Positions 27,219-36,931 are shown, numbered from the stretch's first letter. The stretch: DNA of 64,000 nucleotides from DATKJY01 sp964540105 (GCA_964540105.1 CAZILL010000002.1:186001-250000), one strand, 5' to 3'. Program-made: numbers and translations. Notes: generated by a model not told the origin, from the letters alone.

Positions 27219-28079
27219 GTGGCGACACTTAGAGAAGTAAAAAAGAGAATCCGCACGGTTGTTGCGACTCGTCGCATCACGAAAGCGATGGAAATGGTGG
27301 CGGCATCGAAATTGCGCCGCGCCCAGCAGCGTGTTGTGCAGGCTAAGCCATACGCCAAGAAGCTCGACGAAATGCTAAGCCATCTGGCGACCGCCTCGAG
27401 CGGCGAGATTGTCCATCCCTACTTCGAAGAGCGGCCGGTCAGAAAGAGGACGCTTGTCGTCATCACGTCGGATCGCGGATTATGCGGATCGTTCAATTCG
27501 AACATCCTGCGTCGCGCCGATCTCTGGCTGGCGGAACAGAAAGATGAGATCGAGTTGGTAACTATCGGCAAGCGAGGGAATGATTACTACAAACGCCGTC
27601 GCTGGCCGATTGTGCAGTTCTTTGGCGACTGGGGCGGGACCCTCGATTATGACAAGGCGAAAAGAATTGTCGGACTCCTGACCGATCGTTTTGTCACCGG
27701 CCAAACTGATCAGATCAGCGTGATTTTCACGCGCTTTCTCTCGGCGGTGCGCTATCAGGTATTCAACGAGCAGTACCTGCCGGTTGCTCGGCCGAACGTG
27801 ACCGGCGCCGGTGCGGCGGCCCAGTACATTTTTGAGCCGTCGCCTGAGCAGATTTATGCGGCCTTGATGCCCGGATACGCGACCACCAAGCTTGTAACCG
27901 CGCTTGTCGAATCATTCGCGAGCGAGCACGGCAGTCGCATGATTGCCATGGGAGCGGCCACGACTAACTCCGGAGAAATGATCTCGACGCTGACGCTTGA
28001 TTACAACAAGGCTCGTCAGTCGCAGATCACGAAGGAGATTCTCGAAGTGGTCAGCGGCGCGGAAGCGCTCAAGGGATAG
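27219..28079 (+). CDS. atpG: ATP synthase F1 subunit gamma
   Basis: 286 residues, the central rotor shaft. The N-terminal helix (VKKRIRTVVATRRITKAMEM), the conserved TSDRGLCGSFNSN and the C-terminal helix (SGEMISTLTLDYNKARQSQI) are all present. The start is GTG with AAGG upstream, 21 bases after atpA. Confidence 0.97.
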   Translation: MATLREVKKRIRTVVATRRITKAMEMVAASKLRRAQQRVVQAKPYAKKLDEMLSHLATASSGEIVHPYFEERPVRKRTLVVITSDRGLCGSFNSNILRRADLWLAEQKDEIELVTIGKRGNDYYKRRRWPIVQFFGDWGGTLDYDKAKRIVGLLTDRFVTGQTDQISVIFTRFLSAVRYQVFNEQYLPVARPNVTGAGAAAQYIFEPSPEQIYAALMPGYATTKLVTALVESFASEHGSRMIAMGAATTNSGEMISTLTLDYNKARQSQITKEILEVVSGAEALKG

Positions 28080-28131
28080 GCCGCAGTTTCGTTTGAAGAA
28101 TGTTGTTTTGAAATAGACTGGAGTTTTCGGA

Positions 28132-29538
28132 ATGGCTGAGAATATCGGCAAAGTGGTGCAGGTGATCGGACCAACGGTTGACTGTGAGTTCCCGTCGGAT
28201 TCGCTGCCGAACATCCTGAATGCGATCAAGATTACCGACAAGTCGAAGAATATCGACTTGACCGTAGAGGCGGCAATCCATGTCGGAGACAATGTCGTGC
28301 GCTGTGTTGCGCTGGCGACGACCGACGGGTTGGTGCGCGGCATGAAAGCCGTAGATACCGGCTCTCCCATCACGGTGCCGGTTGGAGTGAGTTCACTGGG
28401 ACGTATCTTCAATCTACTTGGCGAGCCGCTGGACACCAAAGGGGCGCTACCGGCGAATGTTAAGCGTCTGCCCATTCATCGTTCGGCACCGGCATTTGAC
28501 GAGCAGGTCACCAATGTCGAGATGTTCGAGACCGGCATCAAAGTCATCGACTTGCTCGAACCATACGCCAAGGGTGGGAAGGTCGGACTCTTTGGCGGCG
28601 CCGGTGTCGGCAAGACGGTAGTAATTCAGGAATTGATTCACAATATCGCCACGGAACATGGCGGCTATTCCGTATTCAGCGGTGTCGGGGAGAGAACCCG
28701 TGAGGGGAACGATCTTTGGCTCGAAATGACTCACTCGGGCGTGATCTCGAAAACTGCCCTCGTATTCGGGCAGATGAACGAGCCACCCGGTGCGCGTCTT
28801 CGCGTCGCGCTTTCCGGACTGACCATGGCCGAGTACTTCCGAGATGAAGAAAACCAGGATGTACTGCTGTTCGTTGATAATATTTTCCGTTTTGTGCAGG
28901 CCGGTTCGGAAGTATCCGCGCTGCTCGGACGTATGCCCTCAGCGGTAGGATATCAGCCGACCCTCGGCACCGAGATGGGTGCTCTGCAGGAGCGAATCAC
29001 CTCGACCAAATCAGGATCGATCACGTCGGTGCAGGCGATCTATGTGCCCGCTGACGACCTGACCGACCCGGCGCCGGCGACGACATTCTCGCATTTGGAT
29101 GCGACCACAGTTCTGTCGCGTCAGATCGCGGAGTTGGGGATTTATCCGGCTGTTGATCCGCTTGACTCGACCTCGCGCATTCTGGACCCCCTGATTGTTG
29201 GTGTAGATCATTATCGCGTGGCGCGCAGTGTGCAGCAGACGCTTCAGCGTTACAAGGACCTTCAGGACATTATTGCGATCCTTGGAATTGACGAATTGTC
29301 AGAGGATGACAAGCTGATTGTGCAGCGAGCGCGGAAGATTCAGCGCTTCCTGTCGCAACCCTTTTTTGTTGCGGAGGCGTTCACCGGCAAGGCCGGGAAG
29401 TACGTAAAGGTGGCGGATACAATCAAGGGGTTCGACGAGTTGATCTCCGGTCAATTGGACCATATCCCTGAGCAGATGTTCTTCATGGTTGGCGGCATCG
29501 ACGAAGTTAAAGAGAATTACGAGAAGTCGAAAAGGTAG
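28132..29538 (+). CDS. atpD: ATP synthase F1 subunit beta
   Basis: 468 residues, the catalytic subunit. The P-loop GGAGVGKTVV, catalytic Glu in GERTREGNDLW, Walker B VLLFVDNIFRF and the DELSEDD segment (DELSEED/DELSDED-like) are all visible. GGAG lies eight bases before the ATG. It is in standard operon order. Confidence 0.98.
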   Translation: MAENIGKVVQVIGPTVDCEFPSDSLPNILNAIKITDKSKNIDLTVEAAIHVGDNVVRCVALATTDGLVRGMKAVDTGSPITVPVGVSSLGRIFNLLGEPLDTKGALPANVKRLPIHRSAPAFDEQVTNVEMFETGIKVIDLLEPYAKGGKVGLFGGAGVGKTVVIQELIHNIATEHGGYSVFSGVGERTREGNDLWLEMTHSGVISKTALVFGQMNEPPGARLRVALSGLTMAEYFRDEENQDVLLFVDNIFRFVQAGSEVSALLGRMPSAVGYQPTLGTEMGALQERITSTKSGSITSVQAIYVPADDLTDPAPATTFSHLDATTVLSRQIAELGIYPAVDPLDSTSRILDPLIVGVDHYRVARSVQQTLQRYKDLQDIIAILGIDELSEDDKLIVQRARKIQRFLSQPFFVAEAFTGKAGKYVKVADTIKGFDELISGQLDHIPEQMFFMVGGIDEVKENYEKSKR

Positions 29539-29543
29539 CCCGG

Positions 29544-29957
29544 ATGTTCCTCTTATCGATCGTTACGCCTGAAAAGGTGTACTATGAGGCTGAGATAAAG
29601 TCACTGATGGCCCCCGGGACCGAGGGGTATCTCGGAGTGTTGTCGCACCATGCGCCGCTTATCACCGCGTTGAAGCCAGGGAAAATAGAGTTTCGCGACG
29701 CGCAGGATTTGCTTCACATATTGGCCGTGTCCGACGGCTTTCTCGAGGTCTCTGAGAATCGTGCGACCCTGCTCGCCGATGCGGTCGAAGAAGCAGATCG
29801 CATTGACATTGAGCGGGCACGCGCTGCGTACGAGCGGAGCAAAGCACGCCTGATCTCCGCCGGGACCACTGAGACTTCCATTGATTTGCCATCGGTTCGA
29901 TCGGCAATGGAACGAGCGGCGAATCGTATTCGCGTGTTCAACGAAACCCACCATTAG
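29544..29957 (+). CDS. atpC: ATP synthase F1 subunit epsilon
   Basis: 137 residues: an N-terminal beta sandwich (IVTPEKVYYEAEIKSLMAPG, then GVLSHHAPLITALKPG) and a C-terminal helical hairpin that can inhibit ATP hydrolysis. It starts five bases after atpD and is the last gene of the operon. I find no clear terminator in the 130 bases that follow. Confidence 0.96.
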   Translation: MFLLSIVTPEKVYYEAEIKSLMAPGTEGYLGVLSHHAPLITALKPGKIEFRDAQDLLHILAVSDGFLEVSENRATLLADAVEEADRIDIERARAAYERSKARLISAGTTETSIDLPSVRSAMERAANRIRVFNETHH

Positions 29958-30087
29958 TGAGTTCAGCTCGGTATTCAAGATCGGACCACCAGGTTTGTCC
30001 GGTATCCGTCTGCCCGAACATGAGCTCGACGCCGAGCCGGCGACGTTAAGTAATTGGCGGGTAGGTTGTTGGAGGGGAGAGAATCGC

Positions 30088-30116
30088 TTGACTTCCCGAA
30101 AGCTTTTGTGTAACAT
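30088..30116 (+). promoter_or_regulatory. Promoter of the yceD-rpmF-fab operon
   Basis: TTGACT (30088-30093), a 17-base spacer, then TAACAT (30111-30116). Only eight bases separate the -10 box from the yceD ATG, so the message would start at or within two or three bases of the start codon. Confidence 0.65.
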
Positions 30117-30124
30117 TAACGTTT

Positions 30125-30631
30125 ATGATTCTGGACCTGAGAGAGTTCGACGACTTTCCGGTGGAGGTTTTTGTGGAGGGGACATCGGAGGAGTTTCAGG
30201 CTTTTGCGCCTGAAGTCCTGAAAGTGGAGACGGTCGGGCTGACGGTCACCGTTCAACACTCCGGGCAGGAGTATTACTGCCAGGGGAAGGTGGCCGCGAG
30301 CGTGGAACTGGAATGTAGCCGGTGCCTGACCCCTCACGCCGTGCAACTAGCTGCGGCGACGGATTTCATCGTTCGATCCGATGCAGGTGCGGCGACAGGA
30401 ACAACTACGGTCGATGATGAGGATTATGTGTATATGCATGGGAGCGACTTGCGAGCGGACACGACTGACGTCGTCCGACAGGCTTTAGTATTATCGCTTC
30501 CGATGAAGCCTTTGTGCGCGGAGAGTTGTTGCGGGCTTTGCCCGTCGTGTGGAACGAACTTGAATCTGCGTACCTGTGACTGCGCGAAGCCGAGCAATGA
30601 TAGTCGGTGGAGCGCTCTGAGCGGTCTTTAG
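30125..30631 (+). CDS. yceD: YceD/DUF177 family protein
   Basis: 168 residues of the DUF177 family, which is needed for 23S rRNA accumulation in bacteria and chloroplasts and is nearly always encoded next to rpmF. The family cores VELECSRCLTP and the Cys cluster CAESCCGLCPSCGTNL (probable Zn site) are present. No Shine-Dalgarno site precedes the ATG, in line with a leaderless message. rpmF follows 34 bases downstream. Confidence 0.92.
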   Translation: MILDLREFDDFPVEVFVEGTSEEFQAFAPEVLKVETVGLTVTVQHSGQEYYCQGKVAASVELECSRCLTPHAVQLAAATDFIVRSDAGAATGTTTVDDEDYVYMHGSDLRADTTDVVRQALVLSLPMKPLCAESCCGLCPSCGTNLNLRTCDCAKPSNDSRWSALSGL

Positions 30632-30665
30632 TAGCTATTGATCATAAACAAGAGAAGGAATTGTC

Positions 30666-30848
30666 ATGCCACTTCCAAAGCGAAGACATTCGAGCACAAG
30701 AGGACGTTTACGTCGCACCGGTTGGAAACTTGCGGTTCCCAACGTAGTCGCCTGCTCGAATTGCCATCAGTCGCGCCTTCCGCACCACGTCTGCCCGCAT
30801 TGCGGGTTTTACGATGGCGAGAAGGTGATCACGACCAGGGAAGCCTAA
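30666..30848 (+). CDS. rpmF: Ribosomal protein bL32
   Basis: 60 residues of the large ribosomal subunit. The N-terminus PLPKRRHSSTRGRLRRTGWK and a Zn ribbon formed by CSNC and CPHC are typical of the Zn-binding (C+) form. AGAAGG lies nine bases before the ATG. It is between yceD and plsX, as in most bacteria. Confidence 0.97.
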   Translation: MPLPKRRHSSTRGRLRRTGWKLAVPNVVACSNCHQSRLPHHVCPHCGFYDGEKVITTREA

Positions 30849-30896
30849 GCTTTTCAACCAGACTCGACGAAGCATGAGCGAGACAAAGCGGAACTG

Positions 30897-31997
30897 ATGA
30901 CGCCAAACGGAACATACACCGTTGCGCTCGACGTCATGGGCGCTGATCGCGGCTTTGAGGTCGTTGCCGAAGGTGGGGTTGAGGCCGCGCGAGCCCTCGG
31001 CAACCGCCTTCATGTCGTGTTGTGCGGTCAACGCGAGCGGCTGGACCGCTGGCTATCACATCTCAAGGATGTGCCCGCCAATATCTCTGTCGTTCATGCC
31101 GAGACCGAAGTCCCGATGCGTATGGCCGCCATCGACGGAGTTCGCATGAAGGACAGCTCCATTTCAGTGGGGCTCAGGCTGGTAAAGGAGAAGGTGGCCG
31201 CTGCCTTCGTGTCGCCGGGGAACACCGGTGCGGTCATGGCCAGTTCGCTTCTGACCCTCGGTCGCATCGAAGGAGTGTCACGTCCGGCCATTACGGCGCT
31301 GTTTCCCAGCACTGGAGAACGCCCCTCGGTGGTTCTGGACGTGGGAGCGAATGCCGACTGTAAGCCCCAGCACCTCTCGCAGTTTGCGGTTATGGGATCC
31401 GTCTACTCGTCGATCCTGTTCAACGTTGAACGACCCCGTGTGGGACTGATTTCGATTGGCGAGGAGAGGAGCAAGGGAAACGAGCTGGTATTCGGTGCGC
31501 AGGAGCTGTTGAAGAACTCGAAAATCAATTTCGTTGGGAACATCGAAGGACGAGACATTCTTTCCGGGGCGGTGGATGTTGCCGTGACAGACGGGTTCAC
31601 AGGGAACATCCTTCTGAAATTTGCCGAGTCGATCCAGCCAATGCTCACGACTAAGATCAAACGACAGATCGACACGAACATCTTTTCACGCTTCGGAGCC
31701 TATCTGATGCTGCCGTTTCTGAAGCGGATGCGCAATGCCTTCGACTACGCCAAGTACGGTGGGGCTCCTCTGCTCGGCGTGAACGGGGTCGTCATTATTT
31801 GCCACGGGGCTTCGAGTGCGCACGCTATTGACAACGCTATTCGAGGCGCCTACGAAATGGCGGCCAAGGGGATCAAGGAACGGATCCACGACGAATTGAT
31901 AACCAATCACTTTGGAAGACACAATGGATCAAAAGATAAGCGCGCGGATTTGCGGGACGGGGTCATATGTGCCCCCGAACCGAATGACCAACGCTGA
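30897..31997 (+). CDS. plsX: Phosphate acyltransferase PlsX
   Basis: 366 residues. It converts acyl-ACP to acyl-phosphate for the first step of phosphatidic acid synthesis, on the inner face of the membrane. The VALDVMGADRG start, VSPGNTGAVMAS and DVAVTDGFTGNILLK are diagnostic. The C-terminus is longer than usual: the last ~25 residues overlap the fabH start by 74 bases, which suggests a lost earlier stop. The start ATG at 30897 has GCGGAAC upstream. Confidence 0.95.
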   Translation: MTPNGTYTVALDVMGADRGFEVVAEGGVEAARALGNRLHVVLCGQRERLDRWLSHLKDVPANISVVHAETEVPMRMAAIDGVRMKDSSISVGLRLVKEKVAAAFVSPGNTGAVMASSLLTLGRIEGVSRPAITALFPSTGERPSVVLDVGANADCKPQHLSQFAVMGSVYSSILFNVERPRVGLISIGEERSKGNELVFGAQELLKNSKINFVGNIEGRDILSGAVDVAVTDGFTGNILLKFAESIQPMLTTKIKRQIDTNIFSRFGAYLMLPFLKRMRNAFDYAKYGGAPLLGVNGVVIICHGASSAHAIDNAIRGAYEMAAKGIKERIHDELITNHFGRHNGSKDKRADLRDGVICAPEPNDQR

Positions 31998-32913
31998 TTT
32001 CGAGCGTATCGTCGACACCTCCGACGAGTGGATCTTTTCCCGCACCGGCATCAAGGAACGGCGAATCCTACCTGAGGGCATGAGCACCTCTGACATGGCG
32101 GTCGAGGCCGGCCGGATGGCGATCGAAATGGCCGGGTGCACCAATGACGACATCGACTTGTTGATTAACGGCACTGTCACACCCGATTATCGTGTCCCGT
32201 CCAACGCCTGCGTGATCCAGGAGAAGATGGGATTGCCCAACGCCGCGGCGTTTGACATCGTTGCCGCCTGTACCGGTTTTATCAATGGTCTTGCGATCGC
32301 CAAATCGTTTATCGAAACCGGGACGTACAAGAAGATACTGGTGATTGGATCGGAGATGTTGTCTTCGATCACGAATTACAAAGATCGCGGAACCTGCATT
32401 CTGTTTGGAGATGCTGCCGGCGCCGTGGTCGTCGAGCCGTCGACGAGCGGCAGCGGGATTGTGTCGACTTTCATGAAATCCGACGGGCGATTACGAGAGT
32501 GGCTGTGGATCAAGGTCGGCGGCACCAAGACTCCCTACACACCCGACTTCTCCTTTGACGGAAGCGATAAGCTCTATATGAACGGCGCCGACGTCTTCAA
32601 AGTCGCGGTCCGTGAAATGGGGAGAGCCTCCCTAAAGGTTCTGGAAGATGCCGGTATTACCGCCGCTGATGTGTCGCTTGTTGTGCCTCATCAGGCCAAT
32701 CTTCGTATCATCGAGTCGCTGGTCAAACGGCTCGGGGTCGATCCTGGCAAGGTGTTCATCAATCTGGAGAAATATGGCAACACGTCGGCAGCGTCGGTCC
32801 CTCTCGCTCTGGATGAAGCTAACCGCGCCGGTCGGATCAAGACGGGTGACTATGTTCTGATGGTCGCCTTCGGGGGCGGCCTTATCTGGGGCGCTGCCCT
32901 GGTGAAATGGTGA
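31924..32913 (+). CDS. fabH: Beta-ketoacyl-ACP synthase III
   Basis: 329 residues. It starts fatty-acid synthesis by condensing acetyl-CoA with malonyl-ACP. The catalytic Cys is in DIVAACTGF, the His in VVPHQANLR and the Asn in EKYGNTSAAS. The frame opens at TTG 31912, but TTTGGAAG before the ATG at 31924 makes that the start. The start lies inside the end of plsX. Confidence 0.96.
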   Translation: MDQKISARICGTGSYVPPNRMTNADFERIVDTSDEWIFSRTGIKERRILPEGMSTSDMAVEAGRMAIEMAGCTNDDIDLLINGTVTPDYRVPSNACVIQEKMGLPNAAAFDIVAACTGFINGLAIAKSFIETGTYKKILVIGSEMLSSITNYKDRGTCILFGDAAGAVVVEPSTSGSGIVSTFMKSDGRLREWLWIKVGGTKTPYTPDFSFDGSDKLYMNGADVFKVAVREMGRASLKVLEDAGITAADVSLVVPHQANLRIIESLVKRLGVDPGKVFINLEKYGNTSAASVPLALDEANRAGRIKTGDYVLMVAFGGGLIWGAALVKW

Positions 32914-32917
32914 ACGT

Positions 32918-33853
32918 ATGAGCAACACAGCGCTCTTCTTCCCCGGTCAGGCTTCGCAATACGTCGGCATGGGGAGAGATCTGTATGAGAGTTCCTCCGA
33001 CGTCCGCATGCTCTATGAACTGGCATCGGACGACATGGGGATGGATTTGGCGCGTCTCTCGTTTCAGGGGCCGGCAGATGAATTGAAGCGCACACGTATC
33101 ACACAACCCGCCATCCTGCTCCACTCGCTGGCGGTGTTGACGGTCCTGAAGGAGAATCGCCCGGAATTCGACTATGCCGCCGGGCATTCGCTTGGAGAAT
33201 ATGGCGCTCTGGCGGTCACCGGAGTCCTGTCGTACGCCGAGGCGATTAAAGCAGTCGTCCGCCGCGCTTCGCTCATGGAGGAGGCCTGCATCAGCAATCC
33301 CGGCACGATGGCGGCGATTATCGGTCTGACCGATGAGCAGGTTGAAGAGGTATGCCAAAAGGCGTCGAGCGCGGGAGTCGTTGTTGCTGCGAACTATAAT
33401 TCCAATAATCAGGTCGTGATCTCAGGCTCGACCGAAGGCGTGGCCGCCGCGATGCAGCTGGCGCGCGATGCGGGCGCCAAACGGGCGCTTGCGCTGGAGG
33501 TCGGAGGGGCGTTTCACTCTCCGTTGATGCAGTCGGCAAGGGAGGGTTTGGGATCATATCTTGCCGACCGCATCATCTCGGCGCCGACAAAACCGTACGT
33601 TGCGAACGTCACTGCCCAGCCGGCCTTTGATCCGTCCGAAATCCGCCGCCTGCTGGTGGAGCAGATCACTTCGCCGGTTCGATGGTCACAGACGATGGCT
33701 TATCTGAAATCGCAGGGAGTAACCCACATCATCGAGATCGGCCCCGGGAAGGTCCTGACCGGTATGGCCAAGCGTGAGATGACCCCGGAATATGTCCTCA
33801 ACCTGGATACGATGACCGACATTCGATCGCTCGTTTCTGTTGGGGCTTCATAA
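32918..33853 (+). CDS. fabD: Malonyl-CoA:ACP transacylase
   Basis: 311 residues. It loads malonate from CoA onto ACP. The active-site Ser is in GHSLGEYGAL and the partner His in GGAFHSPLM; the N-terminal FFPGQASQYVGMG is typical. It starts four bases after fabH. Confidence 0.96.
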   Translation: MSNTALFFPGQASQYVGMGRDLYESSSDVRMLYELASDDMGMDLARLSFQGPADELKRTRITQPAILLHSLAVLTVLKENRPEFDYAAGHSLGEYGALAVTGVLSYAEAIKAVVRRASLMEEACISNPGTMAAIIGLTDEQVEEVCQKASSAGVVVAANYNSNNQVVISGSTEGVAAAMQLARDAGAKRALALEVGGAFHSPLMQSAREGLGSYLADRIISAPTKPYVANVTAQPAFDPSEIRRLLVEQITSPVRWSQTMAYLKSQGVTHIIEIGPGKVLTGMAKREMTPEYVLNLDTMTDIRSLVSVGAS

Positions 33854-33863
33854 GAGACAGGAT

Positions 33864-34598
33864 ATGATGAAGTTTACTGACAAAGTTGCGCTGATCACGG
33901 GCGCCGCACGCGGAATAGGGCATACGATTGCACGGCGCTTCGTGGAGCAGGGAGCGAAGGTTGTTCTCTGCGATGTCGATCTGGGCGCGGTCGAATCGGC
34001 GGCGCGTGAATTGGGCGCAGGAACGCTTGGACTCAAAGCCGACGTCACCAATACGGTCGACGTCGAGGCGCTCTTCGCCGGAGCAATGGCGCGTTTCGGG
34101 CGGGTCGATATTGTCGTCAATAATGCCGGTATTACGCGCGACACGCTGCTGATTCGTATGGATGAAAAAGACTGGGATCTGGTTCTTGACATTAACCTCA
34201 AAGGGGCTTTTCTTGTTTCGAAAGCAGCCGCTCTGATCATGATGAAGCAGCGCAGCGGCCGTATTGTGAATATCAGTTCGATTATTGGGTTGACCGGAAA
34301 TGCCGGCCAGGCCAATTACGCGGCCTCCAAAGCCGGGCTGATTGGTCTGACCAAATCAACAGCCAAGGAGCTTGCCTCTCGCGGGGTTACGGCTAACGCC
34401 GTCGCACCGGGGTTTATCGAAACTGAGATGACGAAGAAACTGTCAGAGACGGCCCGACAGACACTACTGGAGAGGGTCCTGCTGAAGCGACCCGGACTTC
34501 CGGACGATGTCGCGACAGCTGTTCTGTTTCTGGCGTCCGAGGAAGCATCGTATATCACCGGTCAGGTGCTAACAGTTGACGGCGGTTTGGGATTGTAA
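33864..34598 (+). CDS. fabG: 3-oxoacyl-ACP reductase
   Basis: 245 residues, a short-chain dehydrogenase that reduces 3-ketoacyl-ACP with NADPH. The cofactor motif TGAARGIG, NNAG, catalytic Ser in NISSIIG and YAASK (Tyr and Lys) are all present. The frame opens at TTG 33840 inside fabD. The ATG at 33864 is preferred, with ATG at 33867 as an alternative, since CAGGA lies directly upstream. It is followed by acpP 32 bases later. Confidence 0.95.
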   Translation: MMKFTDKVALITGAARGIGHTIARRFVEQGAKVVLCDVDLGAVESAARELGAGTLGLKADVTNTVDVEALFAGAMARFGRVDIVVNNAGITRDTLLIRMDEKDWDLVLDINLKGAFLVSKAAALIMMKQRSGRIVNISSIIGLTGNAGQANYAASKAGLIGLTKSTAKELASRGVTANAVAPGFIETEMTKKLSETARQTLLERVLLKRPGLPDDVATAVLFLASEEASYITGQVLTVDGGLGL

Positions 34599-34630
34599 AC
34601 TATTGAAGTACACAATAAAGGAGTATGGGC

Positions 34631-34879
34631 ATGTCAGTGGAAGAGAAGGTCAAGGAAATCATCGTGGAACAGCTTGGTGTAGAAGTCAGCCAGGTTACGG
34701 AAAACGCCAAGTTCGTTGACGATCTTGGGGCCGATTCGCTCGACACCGTTGAATTGGTGATGGCCCTTGAAGAGGAATTCTCGCTGGAGATCCCCGACGA
34801 AGACGCCGAGAAGATCACGTCGGTCGGTGACGCCATTACCTATATCAGAGAGAATACCAAGAAGGCCGGCGCTAACTGA
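34631..34879 (+). CDS. acpP: Acyl carrier protein
   Basis: 82 residues, acidic, four helices. The phosphopantetheine Ser is in GADSLDTVELVM. An in-frame ATG at 34625 is only one base after the AAAGGAG ribosome site, whereas the ATG at 34631 is at normal spacing and gives the usual N-terminus, so it is chosen. It carries all intermediates of the neighbouring fab enzymes. Confidence 0.97.
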   Translation: MSVEEKVKEIIVEQLGVEVSQVTENAKFVDDLGADSLDTVELVMALEEEFSLEIPDEDAEKITSVGDAITYIRENTKKAGAN

Positions 34880-34913
34880 GCCTATCGCCATTTCGGGACC
34901 AGAGTAGACGCCG

Positions 34914-36164
34914 ATGAAGATACGAACCGTCGTCACCGGTCTGGGCGTTGTCACTCCGATTGGGAACAATCTGGAGACCTTCTGGGAAGCGTTGCTTGCC
35001 GGTCGCTCCGGCGTCGCTCCAGTGACCCGGTTTCCGGTTGACGATTACCCAACCAAAATAGCCGCGGAAGTCAAGGGCTTTGACGCGTCGCCGTATATCG
35101 AAAAGAAAGAGCTGCGGCGAATGGATCTGGCGGAGCAGTACGCTCTCGTTGCCAGCGAGGAGGCGATCAAGGATTCCGGACTCGATCTGAGCGCCATCGA
35201 TCTCGATCGGTGCGGGGTGGTTATCGGCTCCGGCATTGGCGGCATCTCGACATTCGAGCAGCAGCATTCGACTCTGATGACTTCGGGTCCGGGACGGGTC
35301 TCTCCTTTCTTCATCCCGATGATGATCATCGATATGTGCGCAGGGCTGGTTTCGATCCGCTTCAATTTCCGCGGACCAAACTACGCCACCGTGTCGGCAT
35401 GCGCTTCATCGGCGCACGCGATGATCGACGCTTTCCGGATTATTCAGCGGGGTGAAGCCGATGTCATGATCACCGGTGGATCGGAGGCGACGATTACCCC
35501 AACCGCCATGGCGGGATTCTGTCAGGCGCGGGCAATGTCCACACGCAATGACGCTCCCGAGAAGGCCTCGCGTCCATTTGACAAAGGACGCGACGGTTTC
35601 GTGATGGGCGAAGGGTCCGGAATTGTTATCCTTGAATCATATGAACACGCCATGCGCCGGAAGGCGAAGATATACGGCGAGTTTCTCGGAGGGGCAATGA
35701 CGGCCGATGCACACCATATGACCGCCCCTCATCCCGACGGGCATGGCGCACGCCGCGCCATGAAGCTTGCCATCGCGGATGCCGGGTTGACCCCTGAACA
35801 GATCGATTACGTCAACACCCACGGCACAGCCACCGACCTGGGAGATATCGCTGAAACCAAAGCGATCAAGGCGGTCCTGGGGGATCACGCCTACAAGACC
35901 CCGTGCAACTCGACAAAGTCGATGACCGGTCACCTTTTGGGAGCGGCCGGAGCGGTGGAGTTCATTGCTCTCCTGAAGTCCTTTGAACATCAGGTTCTCC
36001 ACGCCACAATCAACCTGGATGACCCCGACCCGAACTGCGATCTGGACTATGTGGCCAACAAAAGCCGTGTCGCTGTCCTCCAATACGCAATGAGCAATTC
36101 GTTCGGTTTCGGCGGACATAACGTTACCCTTGTTGCTGGCAGGGTCAACGGCTCAGCTACGTAA
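34914..36164 (+). CDS. fabF: Beta-ketoacyl-ACP synthase II
   Basis: 416 residues. It elongates acyl-ACP chains. The nucleophile Cys is in VSACASSAHA, His in NTHGTATDLGD, and Lys/His in NSTKSMTGHLLGAAGA. It sits between acpP and rnc, as in many bacteria. It starts 34 bases after acpP. Confidence 0.97.
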   Translation: MKIRTVVTGLGVVTPIGNNLETFWEALLAGRSGVAPVTRFPVDDYPTKIAAEVKGFDASPYIEKKELRRMDLAEQYALVASEEAIKDSGLDLSAIDLDRCGVVIGSGIGGISTFEQQHSTLMTSGPGRVSPFFIPMMIIDMCAGLVSIRFNFRGPNYATVSACASSAHAMIDAFRIIQRGEADVMITGGSEATITPTAMAGFCQARAMSTRNDAPEKASRPFDKGRDGFVMGEGSGIVILESYEHAMRRKAKIYGEFLGGAMTADAHHMTAPHPDGHGARRAMKLAIADAGLTPEQIDYVNTHGTATDLGDIAETKAIKAVLGDHAYKTPCNSTKSMTGHLLGAAGAVEFIALLKSFEHQVLHATINLDDPDPNCDLDYVANKSRVAVLQYAMSNSFGFGGHNVTLVAGRVNGSAT

Positions 36165-36172
36165 TAGCACGT

Positions 36173-36931
36173 ATGGCTGTCTGGCAGCGTATCAGATCCC
36201 TGTTCGACGGCTTTCGCAACGACGCCGCCAACGAATCCTTCGACACCATTCAGCAGATCATCGGCTACTACTTTCGCGATGTGGCCCTCTTACGCTTAGG
36301 CCTCACCCATCGATCGCACGCACGAATCAACAACGCCGACGGACCCTCGAATGAGCGGCTGGAATTTCTTGGGGATTCGGTACTGGGATTGGTCATCGCA
36401 GCTCGTTTGTATGAGGACTATCCCGATGAGGGGGAAGGCTTTCTCACCAAGACCAAGGCGCTTCTGGTCAATGAGACAACGCTGGCGGCGATCGGAAAGG
36501 AGATCGGACTGACCAAGTATGTGCGTTTGTCGCCCGAAGAGGTAAAAGCGGGCGGCGGAGAGCGAGCTTCGATCATTTCGGATGCCTTTGAGGCAATCAT
36601 TGGGGCCGTCTTTCTCGACGGGGGAATGGAACCCGCACGCGATGTTGTCCTGAGGTTAATCTACACGCATCGGGATCGAGTGGTTGGCGATTCATCGCAG
36701 AGAAACTACAAGGGGGAACTCCTCGAATTAGTGCAGGCGCAGGGAGGGGGCGCGCCGCGGTACGATATCGCCTCTGAAGAAGGCCCCGATCATGAAAAGA
36801 CCTTTCACGTCATCGTGTTGATCGCGGGTGTGAATGTGGGTGAGGGGACCGGGTCGTCGAAGAAAGAAGCCGAGCAGCGCGCGGCCTGCATGGCGCTCGA
36901 ACGAATCGCGAGTCGCGCCGTTATCCTGTGA
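36173..36931 (+). CDS. rnc: Ribonuclease III
   Basis: 252 residues. It cleaves double-stranded RNA, including rRNA precursors. The catalytic signature ERLEFLGDSVLGLVIA is at about residues 63-78, the second metal site is in SDAFEAIIGAVFLDGG, and a C-terminal double-stranded RNA-binding domain ends in SSKKEAEQRAACMAL. It starts eight bases after fabF, so it is probably the last gene of this operon. Confidence 0.97.
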   Translation: MAVWQRIRSLFDGFRNDAANESFDTIQQIIGYYFRDVALLRLGLTHRSHARINNADGPSNERLEFLGDSVLGLVIAARLYEDYPDEGEGFLTKTKALLVNETTLAAIGKEIGLTKYVRLSPEEVKAGGGERASIISDAFEAIIGAVFLDGGMEPARDVVLRLIYTHRDRVVGDSSQRNYKGELLELVQAQGGGAPRYDIASEEGPDHEKTFHVIVLIAGVNVGEGTGSSKKEAEQRAACMALERIASRAVIL

